Shown: positions 36,895 to 48,608 of the stretch, piece after piece | Layout: each line of letters starts with the position of its first letter | Position numbering within the stretch: the first letter of the stretch is position 1 | Program-made: the position numbers and the translations under genes | The notes under the pieces: model-generated | Database searches by the model: none | Told to the model about the DNA's origin: nothing | The model's input: the letters and a program-made list of their open reading frames with translations, nothing else | Assembly (NCBI GenBank): GCA_031002005.1 | Contig: JARYHS010013630.1 | Location: forward strand, 238,707,539-238,771,538 | Source: Vandiemenella viatica | Lineage: Eukaryota > Arthropoda > Insecta > Orthoptera > Morabidae | Direction: 5' to 3' | Length of the DNA: 64,000 bases

Positions 36895-38377
36895 AGAACA
36901 ACCCAAATTTGACTACAAGCACTGCCCATGCATGCACCAGACTCAATTCATCGTAGTGCCTCTGGAAGCCAGAGGCACCTTCTCCAGGGCTCAGGGGGTG
37001 GCCTGCTCTGATTCCAGGAGAGAACTCCTGATGGGGGAGCAGGTGGCTCCAGGGACAAACCGGAGAAGAACGAGACCACTACCTGGAACGTGAAGCTGGC
37101 TGACGACACTTTGTGGTCAGCATGTCAGCAGTCGCCCCGCTGCATCAGCAGAGACAGCTAGCGACCACATGTCGACGCAGGCCAGCAGTGGTAAAAGAAG
37201 AACGTATACAAATAGACAGTTTATTAATTAGAAGTATGAAAATACAAAGACAATTGCTGATTTTGGTGTGAATTAGTAAGATGGTAGATTAATTAGTAGA
37301 TTAGTTGGTAGATTAAGTGGTATATTAATTATTAGAATAATTAGTAGATTTACTATTAGAATACTTAAATCCATTAAATCCTTAAAAATAATTATCCAGA
37401 TAGATTATTAACAAAAAAAAAAGTAAATTGTTTTAAGAATAAAACTGTAGAAACTAAGGGCCTACTTTAGGTAACAAGGTAGTAGGCTATGTAAAATCAG
37501 GAAATAAAATAAAAAAAACTTCCTTGGGAGGTTATCCCCTCCAGGTTGTCCCCTTTCGTCTCTTCTCATTGCCTGCAATTCCCACGCACAAACAGTTTAT
37601 TGTTAACTAATGTTTCTTTGGCAATGACATCTGCAAAGCGTCTGACAGCTCAGCGCTGCAACACTTTATTACTGGGGTTAGAAAGGAGTCTTTCATTCAT
37701 CGAGTATCCAGACAGTCGAATTCCCAAGATCACACTGCGTCCATTGTTTTAAACAAACTCGCGCTATACCCGAGAGACTCTCCATCATTTCAGTAAACTA
37801 ATGACCAAAACATTAGGGAACACAAGGGAAGTCTGTTCCTCTGGAGGTCAACCAGACCACCCTAAAGTATACTTTTTTATTACGCACTCTCTTGTCCACT
37901 GAACAACCAATTATCCTTTTTCACATTTGACAAGTAAGAGCATTAAATATTCCTCCCGATAACCTTGTCGGTCGAGAACCTCATTCAAATCAAATCAAAT
38001 TAACTTATTGAAATTAAATACGTTATGGAAATAAAACGATTGAATCTAACAACAACAATTCTTGTTCCTGATAAAGAATGAGGTTTACAGAATGGGACAT
38101 CTCATACTGAACATCCGCACCAGCATCCGCAACCGTAAAGATGACTTCCGTTACAACCCTAGTTTGAAGCTAAGGGAAGCAAGATCTTATCAAAATATTC
38201 AAAGATTCAAGCACTAGACAAGCAAATAAACCCAGAGTATACGGGTGGGAAATTGTGTGAAGTTGAAATTTAATGTGATTGCAATTACAAAAAGGTTTGA
38301 ATAACAGGACAGGATATGTGTAAGAAAAGAGGTTTCGGAGAGTGAGTGGTCTATCAGACCCGTCAGATCCAGTGATT

Positions 38378-38603
38378 AGGGCTGCTACAGTTGTGTTAGC
38401 TGGCGTTCGATAGTCCCGGGTTAAATTCCCGTTGAATCGTCTAGATTCCCGATTTCCAAACTTTCCCAAAATTACTGTAGGCGAATTTCGGGATGGTTCC
38501 TTAAAAAGATCATTGAATTCCTTCTCACTATCTGCCCTCGTGCTTTCTCTTCTCTAATGACCTCGACATCGACAAACCGTACAAGTTCGAAGCAAATAAG
38601 AGA
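38378..38603 (+). mobile_element. SINE, near full length
   Basis: Head gttcgatagtcccgggttaa (degenerate), then gggatggttccttaaaaag and tail ctctaatgacctcgacatcg. Confidence 0.75.
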
Positions 38604-38624
38604 TCTGTACTGGACGCTACGACT

Positions 38625-39383
38625 CAGTGCTGCCAACCTGTTGGCTTTGAATATCCGTAGATGGCGGCTAAAATTTCCGTAGATTGGGTACAAAAATCAA
38701 GACTCGCTAACTGAAAGACTGAAACAATAATTATTGAAGAGAGATTCAAAATTAAAAATACTTTTTATTTCCAGGTCTTTAAAATTTGAGATACAAAATA
38801 ATTTTCTAAATTGAAAGTAAGAAATATCTCTGAACACGTTTTATACATCGTCACTTTCATCGCTGCTGCTGTGCCTACTCTTTTTTTTTTTTGAGGGGGG
38901 GGGGGGTACTATACATTATCTATTTTCTTTGTTGACATTAAATTTAGCATATCTTCGGTAACGGGTAATGTTAAATACTGAGAACACTTTTGACTCTCGG
39001 ATATTGGTTAATCCTTCTCGGATATGAAGGCACTGCTTTGTAAGCTGTGCCAACCAGCGTGTCACCATGCATAGAGAGTGCGCCGATAGTTCTGTATTAC
39101 GGTCGTATAAGATCCATAAAATCTACAATCAAACAAAATATGAGATTTATTTCAATCGCTGGTACACACGAGCGGTTGCAAGGAAACAATTAATAATTAT
39201 TGACAATTCTGTAATGCATTAACACTATACGCTCAATTTAACAAAACGCCAATATAAGGAAATCAACAAATACTAAAAAATAGCAAAAATTCGTAGATAT
39301 TTTAACAAAATCCCAAAATCTTGATATTTTATTTTAAAAAAAACCGTAGATCTACGTATAAATCCGTAGAAATGGCAGCACTG
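38625..39383. mobile_element. Probable non-autonomous hAT, 759 bp
   Basis: Inverted ends CAGTGCTGCCA on both sides, with ccgtaga repeats inside each end. Flanks (cgctacga and cgccacgc) match only 6 of 8. On the minus strand, about 38845-38875 encodes an acidic HSSSDESDD-like tail typical of hAT transposase C-termini. Boundary certainty is moderate. Confidence 0.5.
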
Positions 39384-39436
39384 CGCCACGCAACGTACTG
39401 GACAAGTTGCGACCTGCTGTTCTGGACCCTACATAA

Positions 39437-39941
39437 GGGGCCATCCATAAATTACGTCACACCTTGAGGGAGGGAGTCAACAAAGTGTGACATCGTGTGA
39501 CAAGGGTGAGGGGGAGACGTGTCATGAACTTTGTGACACCACATGCATAATTTGTATCACTTTTTGGCTCGTGCCGGAAGATGATGTTGACTCATCGAAT
39601 GTTCCCAAAACTATCGAAATCAAGAATGAAGTGACTATTGTGCCAATATAAACAGTATCAAGGAATGGGTTCAAAATCCATGGACATATGATGACTCAAT
39701 TTTGTATCATTAATTCGATTTTTATGTTTTTTTAATATTTTCTTAAACGTTTAATTTGTTGTTAATATGGTTTTTTAACTAGAAATACATAAATCATTTT
39801 GGAAATTTAAAATTGCAAAATATGTGCCGTCACACCAAGGGAGGGGGGGGGGGTCCCCACAAATGTGAAAACCTGAGACATGGGGGGAGGGAGGGGTCCA
39901 AAAATCATGAAATTCGTGTGACGTAATTTGTGGATGGCCCC
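39437..39941. mobile_element. PIF/Harbinger-like MITE, 505 bp
   Basis: Ends ggggccatccataaattacg and (complemented) ggggccatccacaaattacg, then tcacac on both. Flanked by TAA at 39434-39436 and 39942-39944, fitting a 3-bp TWA target. No coding capacity; subterminal G runs. Confidence 0.75.
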
Positions 39942-39987
39942 TAATAACAATCAAGAAATTTTATGGACAACCAAACACAATAAGAAA

Positions 39988-40085
39988 CATGGTGGGTGTG
40001 CGTTAATGCACTGGTCTCGTATTCGGGAGTGCGCTTTTCGTATCCCCGAAGTTGACGACGCGTAAAGCGATAAAAAAATAAAGAA
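39988..40085 (+). mobile_element. SINE, internally deleted
   Basis: Head ggtgggtgtgcgttaatgca, gtctcgtattcgggagtgcg, directly followed by tail gttgacgacgcgtaaagcga. Confidence 0.65.
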
Positions 40086-40427
40086 ATATGAAGCGTTGTC
40101 ATCACGTAATCACAACTGAATGGTTACGCGTGGTAGTGTCTCTCTTCCCGTCGCTGGGACTTCTTATTTAGGAAGGAGGCGATAGGACTCAAACAGAATT
40201 TTTTTCAGCTTCTCGAGCTGCCTGAAAACAAGAGAGTATTCATACGTATGTAGCCTGCCCAACAATCATTACAGGCCTGCTTAAAATAATAGCTTTCTTT
40301 TCTTATGGCCTTTTACCTCGTCGATATCCCAATCCCAAGCCTCGACGTAGTGAGTATGGAGTCACGGCATACGACACTGGTGACTGTGATCCGTCCGTCG
40401 AATGGGTACGTTACTTTTTTTTTTCTT

Positions 40428-40660
40428 TTTTAATGGCTTTTGGCAGCTGAGGCCATACAGCCAGTTCAATGTGTTATATTTAAGCTTCCAGTGAATCAGT
40501 TAAATCTAGTGTTTATATAGTCTTCAAAGTGCGGACGCCACAGGACGGACAGGACACACACACACAACACTTAACATCCATGCCCGCGGCCGGATTCGAA
40601 CCGGCAACCTTCGGCACGTGTAGCTAGCACTCTAGCCCCTACGCTACCGAGGCCGGCAGG
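40428..40660 (-). mobile_element. Second-family SINE, near full length
   Basis: Minus-strand head: gcccgcggccggattcgaac (B box) and cccctacgctaccgaggccg (A-box side), then acacacac and a body reaching to ttaatggcttttggcagc at the left. Confidence 0.75.
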
Positions 40661-42029
40661 TACGTTACCTTTGACTGCCCCGTTGGTGTCTTTCGGAAGT
40701 TAGCCAGAATGGGGTGGCACCTCTCCTTTTCTTCGTATTTCATTCACAACTCTGGCAACACATATCACAGCGTTCTAACAAATATTAACACTTACATGCA
40801 CTTCTACAGCTGGGGTAGACGACGAGAAACCAAGGCAATTAAATTTTCCATGACACTGTCTTGAAGGAGTTACTCCCTCCACCGCAGCTCCGAGATTGGG
40901 TAACCCGATATGACGATAACATATAAACACAACTGTAGTATTTGTTGAGGTGTTTCAGTCCCACAATCAGCTGAAGTCGAATATAGTCCACGTATATGAT
41001 AACTAAGAAACATCAACAGTTCTCTCGACAGCTTCAAAGTCACAAATATGCGAATTCTCTAGAAAGAAAAGGATTGATTTAGAAGATGAAATTCTAAGAA
41101 TAGTGAGAAGGGTAATATTAAAATTTATGAGACTGGGCGCTATTCGCCTACGTCTTTAAAGGAGTCTGTACACGAGCAACATTTTTACGACAATGTGTTG
41201 CCGGCAAGTAATTACAAATGTCAGAAAATCCAAAGAAGGTCGTTGGTTAAATTACCATAATTAGACATGAGATAATCCTAGTAGTTACGAGTACTGGAAC
41301 AGTCTGTTAGAATTATGCTCAGAATTTACGCAGTCGGTATTAAGAACAGAAAATTAGGAGCGTTAGTTTATTACGCCAAACTATCAGACCAAATGAATTT
41401 TAACAAATCACAGTATTATTTGGTTCAAGAGATCCATAGAATCACAGAAAAAATGTTTGAGTTAGATAACTACAGTGTAGCTTCATACTATTTAAAACCA
41501 TGGATGGTAAAATAAGGTACCGAAACTAGTTCAAAGTTAAGAAATTAATATACGTAGGTTGCGTGGAGATTTTTACTTTTCGCTACATATACTTTATAAA
41601 ATCATCTTAATAGCAAGTGTACAGCTAGCAGAAAATTTCACTTCGTAAACAACTAAATAAAGTTTGTTGCTTTCTGAGTACAAAGAAAGTATAATATTAT
41701 GAGGAAATTTCCTTAATTTTTCATATTTAAAGCAATATTCCAATCAGTAGCTAGCTTATTCGGATTAAAGGAAATACTAGATATTTCAACTGTGATAACT
41801 GAGAACAGTTCGATTGTATTAGGTAGAAAAATGATTTCTTATGTCACAGAAAGAAGTCAGTTAGAGGTTGTTTCTCTGACTCTAATAACCAGTTTCTTTT
41901 TGTTAACTTCTTCGTATCAGACACTTGTATAAACGTCAGTTTACATGTCGTACAAGCGAGTAATGTTTTAGAGAATACAGAAATCGTCTGCGTAACACAG
42001 CTTGGAAGATCTTTGACAAGCTGCCACGT
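40661..42029. other. Anonymous sequence
   Basis: No gene recognised. The frame 41315-41515 has no family resemblance. Confidence 0.35.
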
Positions 42030-42240
42030 GCCATCCATGCCCGATACCAAACAAAGGAGTACACGCAAAGTCATGGCCGTATACGGTACTACTAGCTGCG
42101 GCCATTTAAAGGCAGCCCCAGGCGCCGTCACCAAATACGTGAAGGCTCGCCAGGCGCTGCCGAATACGGTACTGTTCTGAGGTGCCTGCGCTCAGCTAGC
42201 GATATATAGAGGGCCCACGCCAGTCAGAGAGGCAGTCAGC
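42030..42240 (+). promoter_or_regulatory. Putative core promoter
   Basis: GC-rich block with a direct repeat (gccgtatacggtact and gccgaatacggtact), then TATATA at 42203-42208 and an initiator-like cagtcag about 30 nt downstream (42233-42239), the usual insect spacing. A Myb/SANT-like frame starts 145 nt further on. Confidence 0.4.
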
Positions 42241-42382
42241 CAGCAAGTTGGGCCGGCAATACACTTAAAAAGATCTTTGACAAATAAATTTTATAAAAGA
42301 TAATTTGTAAAATATTATACTGTATGATTGAATAAGTTTTATAAAAAATAAAAGTTTATAAAATGTCAACTAAAACAAAGAA

Positions 42383-42583
42383 ATGACCCAAGCGAATTTT
42401 GTTTGGACCGCCGAAACAATGAAAATATTGATTTCTGCCTACGAACAGAAAGAAATGTTGTACAATTCTAAAAACAAAGGCCACAGGAATAGGAAGAAAG
42501 GGATTTTGGTGCCCAATAAGGCCACTTCGTACGTTGAAGTTTGGTGTGCCATATATATATATAATTCTCAAACGTTCAAATAA
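42383..42583 (+). CDS. Myb/SANT-like DNA-binding frame, possibly truncated
   Basis: 66 codons from ATG 42383. The pattern W-x2-E-x5-LI-x2-YEQ (residues 8-20) and LYNSKNKGHRN (26-36) resembles the first helices of the Myb/SANT-like domain found in insect regulators and PIF/Harbinger-associated proteins. The normal end of the domain is missing: after about residue 41 the frame drifts into AT-rich sequence and stops. A 7-codon upstream frame (ATG 42363, MSTKTKK) ends overlapping this ATG, so one lost base may have separated an original basic N-terminus. The exon could also continue past a splice site I cannot identify. Confidence 0.4.
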   Translation: MTQANFVWTAETMKILISAYEQKEMLYNSKNKGHRNRKKGILVPNKATSYVEVWCAIYIYNSQTFK

Positions 42584-42617
42584 AAGTAAATGATTGTTAA
42601 AATACGAAGCCGAAAAC

Positions 42618-42845
42618 TCTTTGGGTGAGCGATAACGCTGGGGCTTGGTATTTTGGAGGATGGAGGTTGAAATATCCCGTCCTGCAATCCAGGTTTCGGT
42701 TTTGCATGCTTTTCCAAAATCACCTCAGAGGAATGCAGGGATGGTTTCTTCAAAAAATTCATGGCCAGACTTCTTCCCGTTCCTAATATTCTCCCACCTC
42801 TAATGATCTGGACGAGATGTAAAGTCATAAACAAAACAAAAAACA
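42618..42845 (+). mobile_element. SINE, near full length
   Basis: Head gggtgagcgataacgctggg, gcaatccaggtttcgg, cagggatggtttcttcaaaa, tail ctctaatgatctggacgag. Confidence 0.75.
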
Positions 42846-43744
42846 CACATAACACGAATATGAATCTCAAATAGGCAATTCGTAGAAGATGATTGCACAA
42901 GATCATCATGGATTCTTTATGGCTTTAAAGAGCACGAAACCCAATTGATTTTTCAGTGCTTTAAACTCTACCGTTTAGACGCTTGTCAAATCAGGGAACG
43001 TCTGTGTGGAGGACAGCTGTTTATTGTGACGGTGTCACTCAGTCGACAAGCCTGTAATCGAACAGCGATGGAGCATCAGCTGTTATAAGTCACCTGTCGG
43101 CAACTTGAGTCTTAATACCTTTTAAGGTCAGGTGTCGTCGGTCTTGCAACTCAGCTGCGTCAGTCAGCACATCTGACAGACACGTAAGCAATGTGACTGG
43201 TACTGGTATTGATACTAAACGCGATTGTCGCACTCGGCTGAAAAACACTAGGCAATTCTACCCGAAAGAATAAGTGGTTCATCTCTCCGCTTCAAGCCGC
43301 TCCGAAATCAGCTCGGGATGCAACGCTTCCCCTTCGCCGTATCAGCGTCAACGTGTCGGGGTGTTGGAGAAACAGCAGCCAGCGTTTATCGGTCAAGAAG
43401 AGCGGATAAAATTCAACAACGAAAACAACCAGTCAGTTGGGCCTGCCCAGCTGACAACTGACAACAATGATTTTAATGATGAAATAGCCGTTTATTAATT
43501 GGCTCTAGTCTCTTTCACGCTGTTCACATACAGTCTCAAAGTTTATCAATAGCTGACATTTTCAAGTGTCTCTCGTATTTTCCCGGAACTTAGAGATTAT
43601 TTCAAAACTACTGTCCTTCAATTCTTTTCGACCCATCATTGTCATATTTCCATCTCTGAAGATTAATCGGTGGGACTGCCATATCAACTAACTCTCGAGA
43701 ACCCTTCAAGCACAGAAATCCTGGCAAACACAGACTCCTATCGA
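42846..43744. other. Anonymous sequence
   Basis: No gene recognised. The frame 43274-43498 is open but without family resemblance. Confidence 0.35.
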
Positions 43745-43806
43745 TGTTGTTGTTGTTATTATTATTATTAGGGCTTTAGGGCGCGTCAACGTCGAGGTTA
43801 TTAGCG
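43745..43806 (-). repeat. LINE 3' tail with (TAA)n
   Basis: Minus strand: ctaataacctcgacgttgac, then gcgccctaaagccc and TAATAATAATAATAACAACAAC. A TAA-type tail is known for I-type LINEs. The preceding block resembles the SINE tails in this window. Confidence 0.6.
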
Positions 43807-43852
43807 TCCTAACCAGTACCCGAAGTGACAACGTGGCATAAAGCTCTATTGC

Positions 43853-44273
43853 CGTACAGGGGTCGGCCACACAGACAGCAGGATAAAATAAAATACTGAC
43901 TGAAATACCGTCTGCACGGCCGACTGTAAAGGGGTCGGCCACACAGACGGCCAATCTACAGCCATAGTTTCAGTTTTACATATTATCTTCAGTCTGTGTG
44001 GCCGACCCCTTTACAGTCGGCAAGATATAAAACTATATAAAACTGAAACTATGGCTGTAGATTGGCCATAAAAAAATAAAAACACAAACATTAACTGGTT
44101 GGCTATAAAAAGGTCAACCGGATTAAAACAATGAAATAACTGGCTGGCTGTAAAAGGGCCAGCCAGATATCATATCACATACAAACGGTTCTTGGGTTGA
44201 TGGTTGTAAAGGGCCATCAAACCAACTTAAAACCTAGGCCGATCTGCCCAAAATTTTTGGGACGAGATCGGCC
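43853..44273 (-). repeat. Hairpin series in a LINE 3'UTR
   Basis: Read in LINE sense (minus), hairpins with a roughly constant 9-nt loop CCCTTTACA but different stems: TTGATGG/CCATCAA (44197-44220), CTGGCTGGC/GCCAGCCAG (44140-44166), GGTTGAC/GCCAACC (44097-44119, loop CTTTTTATA), GGCCGAC/GTCGGCC (43918-43940), and a shortened copy at 43853-43870. One is inverted at 44001-44021, and a 30-bp inverted repeat (43950 and 44040) brackets it. A longer hairpin overlaps the LINE stop codon (44238-44273). Confidence 0.75.
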
Positions 44274-44488
44274 CGTACACAAAACCTTAAAACCTTTGCC
44301 ACGTTGTCACTGTCATTGTTTAAAATAAGGGACTGATCACTGGCCAAGTCAACGTCTGCCCTTAAGTCTAAAAATAAAATACAATCAGATAAAATGCGGC
44401 GCACCGTCATAGGTACGCCACAGGCATTACATTCCGGTGGGTCCTCCCGGCGGAGTAGAAAGCTATGCGTCAGTGGACAGTGCCCTGA
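44234..44488 (-). pseudogene. LINE ORF2 C-terminus (I/Jockey type)
   Basis: Open minus-strand frame of 84 residues without a start, ending with TAG at 44236-44234. Begins SGHCPLTHSFLL, then C-x2-C (ECNACGVPM) and a TVRRILSDC block, the conserved C-terminal zinc-finger pattern that follows the RNase H region of I/Jockey-type LINEs. It is only the last piece: the copy is 5'-truncated near 44490-44650. It is followed directly by the hairpin 3'UTR and the (TAA)n tail, so the 3' end is complete. Confidence 0.8.
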
Positions 44489-44940
44489 CTCCTATCGACT
44501 TCCCTGAGAGACTAGTATGGACGTTTAGCAGTTAGGTAGGGTTGCGTCCTCTCGCTTCGATCGTTGGACCCCTCCTTTTCTTCACTTGTTTTAACACACA
44601 GCAGATATGTGGATTCGCTTTAGTTCGCTCCGAATTTGAGCATACTCGGATAGGTGACCCCACGGCCCCTCATTCAGTCTAGCGAAACTTTAATGATTTG
44701 TCCATTGGCAAGATTAATATTATTACTGTCTATAAAGGCTGGTAATTGGTCGTACGTAACCAGGTCATTCCCAACCTTTGTAACATAATATGTTACAGGC
44801 TACACACGTATACACTGATTGTGGAGACAATCAGTTGTATTAAAGAAGGCTGCACTGCAGACGATGTCAAAAAGAAAAGTTATGTATTAAGTAACCAAAA
44901 TCTGACGGAAAAATTAAGGTAATATTTTGTTTTTAGTTTT
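44489..44940. other. Anonymous sequence
   Basis: May include more decayed LINE at its left end. Nothing else recognised. Confidence 0.35.
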
Positions 44941-44944
44941 TCTC

Positions 44945-45135
44945 TATATGCCTCATTACCGTCGAGGTCATTATAGGCGGGAAAGGACTGGTCATGGTCT
45001 TTATACAATGAACTTTCTCGGCATTCGCCTCGAGTGATTTCAGGAAACGATGGAAAACCGAAACCCGGATGGGGATTCGAGCTCGCATCCTTCAGAATTT
45101 TAGGCCGTAGTATTACAGCTCACCCACAACGCACA
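44945..45135 (-). mobile_element. SINE, near full length, minus
   Basis: Tail ccgtcgaggtcattataggc, body cggcattcgcctcgagtgat, ggaaaaccgaaacccggatg, B box gggattcgagctcg, and head acagctcacccacaac. Confidence 0.8.
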
Positions 45136-47595
45136 GTTTAAGATAAATAAAAATATTCTGTTTTGAATGTACTTTTGTTCTGAAATTTAATGTATAACGT
45201 AACCTAATACAACAAGGTATTCCCACTTATAACTTTACGGGAAAAGTGATGTATCATTGTTTATGTTGTTACAGGTAGTAAATAGTGTAGAAAGTGGACC
45301 TAAGATTGATGGGTGAACACATACTGTCTATTAGTTTCTATTAAAGAAGTTTTAAAGATCGCCTACCAGCGCAGATGATTTGCAAAGAAATCTAGACAAC
45401 ATGGATTCGGAGACTTTAACAAATGATGATTTAGTTGATTGTATAAGTTTTATTCTCGTGATTGTTACTGGGGCGATATAAAACGTTTTGAATATTTACA
45501 TAATTTCTTTATCATTGATTTGCGTAGTAAGTGGTTGCATTTCTTCCATATCGTCATTACAGCGAAATATTGTATACTGATCCTAATCTTCTGTATGCAG
45601 GACGGGGAAATTTTTTTTTAAAAAAAGATTCTCTTAAAACTGATTCGATGAAGTTTCATATCAATTAGTCGCGTACTTTAAAAAAAAGAATAATCAATAT
45701 GTTTATGCATATTGTGGTATGACATAGAGCCACATTCACGTGCGGTTTCTGGCCAACACAACAAGGCACGCATTACGCTGGCTTAGAAGGACACTCTGCA
45801 GGACAGGGGTCAGCGAATTTAAGTATTACGGCGAATTCTGCATTCAAGCTGGAAGAAAAACTAAACACAATAGCTGCCAGTTTGAAAAGGCAGATTTACG
45901 ACCTTTCACTGCTCAGTATGGGGTCGGCCGCAGTTCTATGCCTTGACAGTGTTGACGGGTGAGATATATATCACGTGACCAATTGCAGATACGTGATAAC
46001 GTCAAGGCAAGCCAAATTAGAGATTCTGTGTGTACCCACTGCGTGGAAACTAGGAAAAACGAGTGATCACGAAAGAAATACGACAGTTTCCGAACAAAAT
46101 CTCCAACCCCGTCATAGGACCAGAGAGTGCTTGGAGGGGCGAATGTTTTGCCAATAGTATTTTAATATATAGAATAGTTCTTTTTTTTTTGTATAATCTT
46201 GTTTCATGTCCGCCAATGAGGAGAGAGACAGGGACGTCTACATCGCCGATAGGACCAGAGAAAATCGGCTGGAGTAGGAGAAGCGGCATCCCGAAGTTTT
46301 AAAAGGTGCTGCGAGATGCTCTTCTGTCTTGCCGAAGACTGTAAACTGTTATTTTATGTATGAAAATCTGAACGGATATTTTGTCGTTTTGTATTGCTTA
46401 ATTTAGTGGCCATTAATGTAGGGCAAAGATGTTGATTGTAAATAATTTTGATTGTGTATAATTATTAAATTTAAATTCACCTTATGTCTGTTGGCCTTCG
46501 TTCAGAGAATATATGGTCAGGTTATGACTTTTTCATCCTTATTAGTGATTATAAATCATTTTGATAACCCTTTTCAATCCATAATATAAATACTCATATG
46601 CTTTTGGTAAAATTAAAATAAATATTAATTACCATTCAGTACAGCGGTATACCGTACCCGCTTCAATATTGAAATCTATTAATAGTAATGGTTCGAAAAT
46701 TTTTTATTCCAAAATCAAAAAAGATAATTATAGAAAAATAATCCACACACATAATTATTTGTGGTAGTGTTCAATTACATTATATATTTAAATGAAAGTA
46801 AGTACGGCAAAGATAATTAATGGAACTGCGTACAGGAATGTTCGTGAAATGATTCTAAGGTAACATCCTTGTAATTTTTGCAAGGACCAGGCAAGATTTC
46901 TCTGCATGATAATAACGCCTATTGGCGACAGTGCAACGATGTTCGACATAACTTGTATGAAGTTTAAATTTAAGGAAATACGAAGATGCAGCAAATCGTA
47001 CATAAAACTAGCAATACTGTCAAGTTTACTCGGCCGTCAGAACGGGTTTACATGTTCGGTGATTGTCTCGCTATCGATAATGAACAGTTTTTGCAGAGCA
47101 TGTGCTTACCACAGTCGGAAGAGCGTACCTTGTTAGCAAAATCGAAACGTTGGGAAGTACTTTAACGATCAGTTAATGGAAGTTTGCTCTACTTTCTACT
47201 GAACGTGAATCTATAAATATGATCACGATGAAATAAGTAAGCGTGTTCATTAATAGTTTAAACAAGAAGTATATTTCTATTATGGGTAACGTCTGTGTGG
47301 AATATAGGTTCCTCAACTCTTACGTGTTCCTTAATTCGACAGGAGTTCCTAACTGAAAATTGAGCTTCAATCATAAACTGAACCATTTACGACAAGATTT
47401 TTTATATTCTACGATGCAGCTATATAAACCTAAAATTGACACATGGCGTCGGTCTTAGATACATGCGATGACATACTGAGCAGTCTGCAATTACGTAGGT
47501 AGATAGTGAAATTGTTTACTTGCTACGTACTTCATGTGAAGCAGGCAGAGGAGCTTTTTTATTTACTTATTTTATTTTATGCATATAGACCTATA
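45136..47595. other. Anonymous 2.5 kb
   Basis: No gene recognised. 45730-46310 is richer in GC and has open frames on both strands, but no family resemblance. Confidence 0.35.
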
Positions 47596-47599
47596 CAGA

Positions 47600-48516
47600 T
47601 CACGCAAAAAGTAGTCATTTTCTGTCTGAATTTCTTTTGCCATTCCAGTATTCTCGCATCCGTTTACTGAAAGCAAGTTTTCTCTCTTCTGTCCATGTTG
47701 TGCCGGTCTTCTTGGCTTTGGTTTCTGGCATGACTACATTTTTTGTCTGAAGATTTTCCGATCTAGGATTTCTGAACTCTTGATTTTAGCTTTTTCCAGG
47801 TCTTGTCTAACTTAATCGAACCAACTGTTAGGCATTTTTAATTGTTGCATGAGTTTGAATATCTGCTTAGTTAGTCTGTGATCTGGCATCCTGTAGATGT
47901 GACCGTAGAATTTTAGTCTGCGTTTTCTGATGTCGTTGGCTTTGTTTGAGTGGGACTCTACTGTTTTGTTTGACTTCAGTCTGTAGCCTGCTTCTGTTTT
48001 GGTTGGTTCAATAATTTTACTGATTATTCTTCGTTCTTCTTTTTGGATGTTCTCGATATCCCTCTCAGAGTTTAGTGTAAGTGTTTCTGTGGCGTATAGA
48101 GCGTTGGGTTTAATAACTGTATTGCAGTGTCTAATTTTAGATTGAATTCCTATTTCTTTTTGTTGAAGATGTTGCATGTCAGTCCGAAAGCCTTTTTCAT
48201 TTTGTTGAGTCTGTTTTGTTGTGCCTTCTTTTCGAGTCCTGTTGGACTGATAATTTCGCCTAAGTATTTAAACTCGGTGACTCTGTTGATTTTTCCATAT
48301 TTTGTGTCCAGTGTTCTATATTCAGTTTATGTGCCAAGAAAAACCGTTTTCTCAAAGGAGATTTTTGGTCAAATTTTTTCTGCTAATTCTTTGAGGGACT
48401 CTATTTGTTTGATGGCTTGTCGTTCACTTTCTGGCAGAATAGCCAGATCATCTGCGAAGGCCAAGCATGAGATATTTAGTCTGTTTCTGCCTAGTTTTAC
48501 GGGGGTGTTCGTCATG
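47600..48516 (-). pseudogene. Non-LTR reverse transcriptase, C-terminal half
   Basis: Minus strand. The RT palm motif LAFADDLAIL lies at about 48465-48435, followed by an EFKYLGEIISPTG block and then the open part 48177-47812 with ALYATETLTL, IQKEERRIISKII, KRRLKFYGHIYRM and LTKQIFKLMQQL. Homology continues past the stop at 47812 to about 47600. Two in-frame stops lie between the palm and 48177. The copy is cut on its 5' side by other sequence and the hAT unit at 48609. Confidence 0.85.
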
Positions 48517-48608
48517 AACAAGGAGACTGCGCCTCAGGGCGCTTACCATCTGGGACTTGTTTCCCTGGCACCTCCAAGGTTGATGGTCCCGCCTGTTGTG
48601 AACTCTGT

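Larger units (their letters stand above)
35210..38161. mobile_element. hAT-like unit, 2.95 kb, carrying a LINE fragment
   Basis: Ends TAGGGATGTAACGGA and (complemented) TAGGGTTGTAACGGA, 14 of 15 identical, with a perfect 8-bp duplication gtttgaag at 35202-35209 and 38162-38169. Subterminal catccgcatccgca-type repeats occur at both ends. No intact transposase; a weak C-terminal-like frame lies at 37606-37700. The interior holds a CpG-rich stretch and a LINE C-terminus, so it is non-autonomous. Confidence 0.8.
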
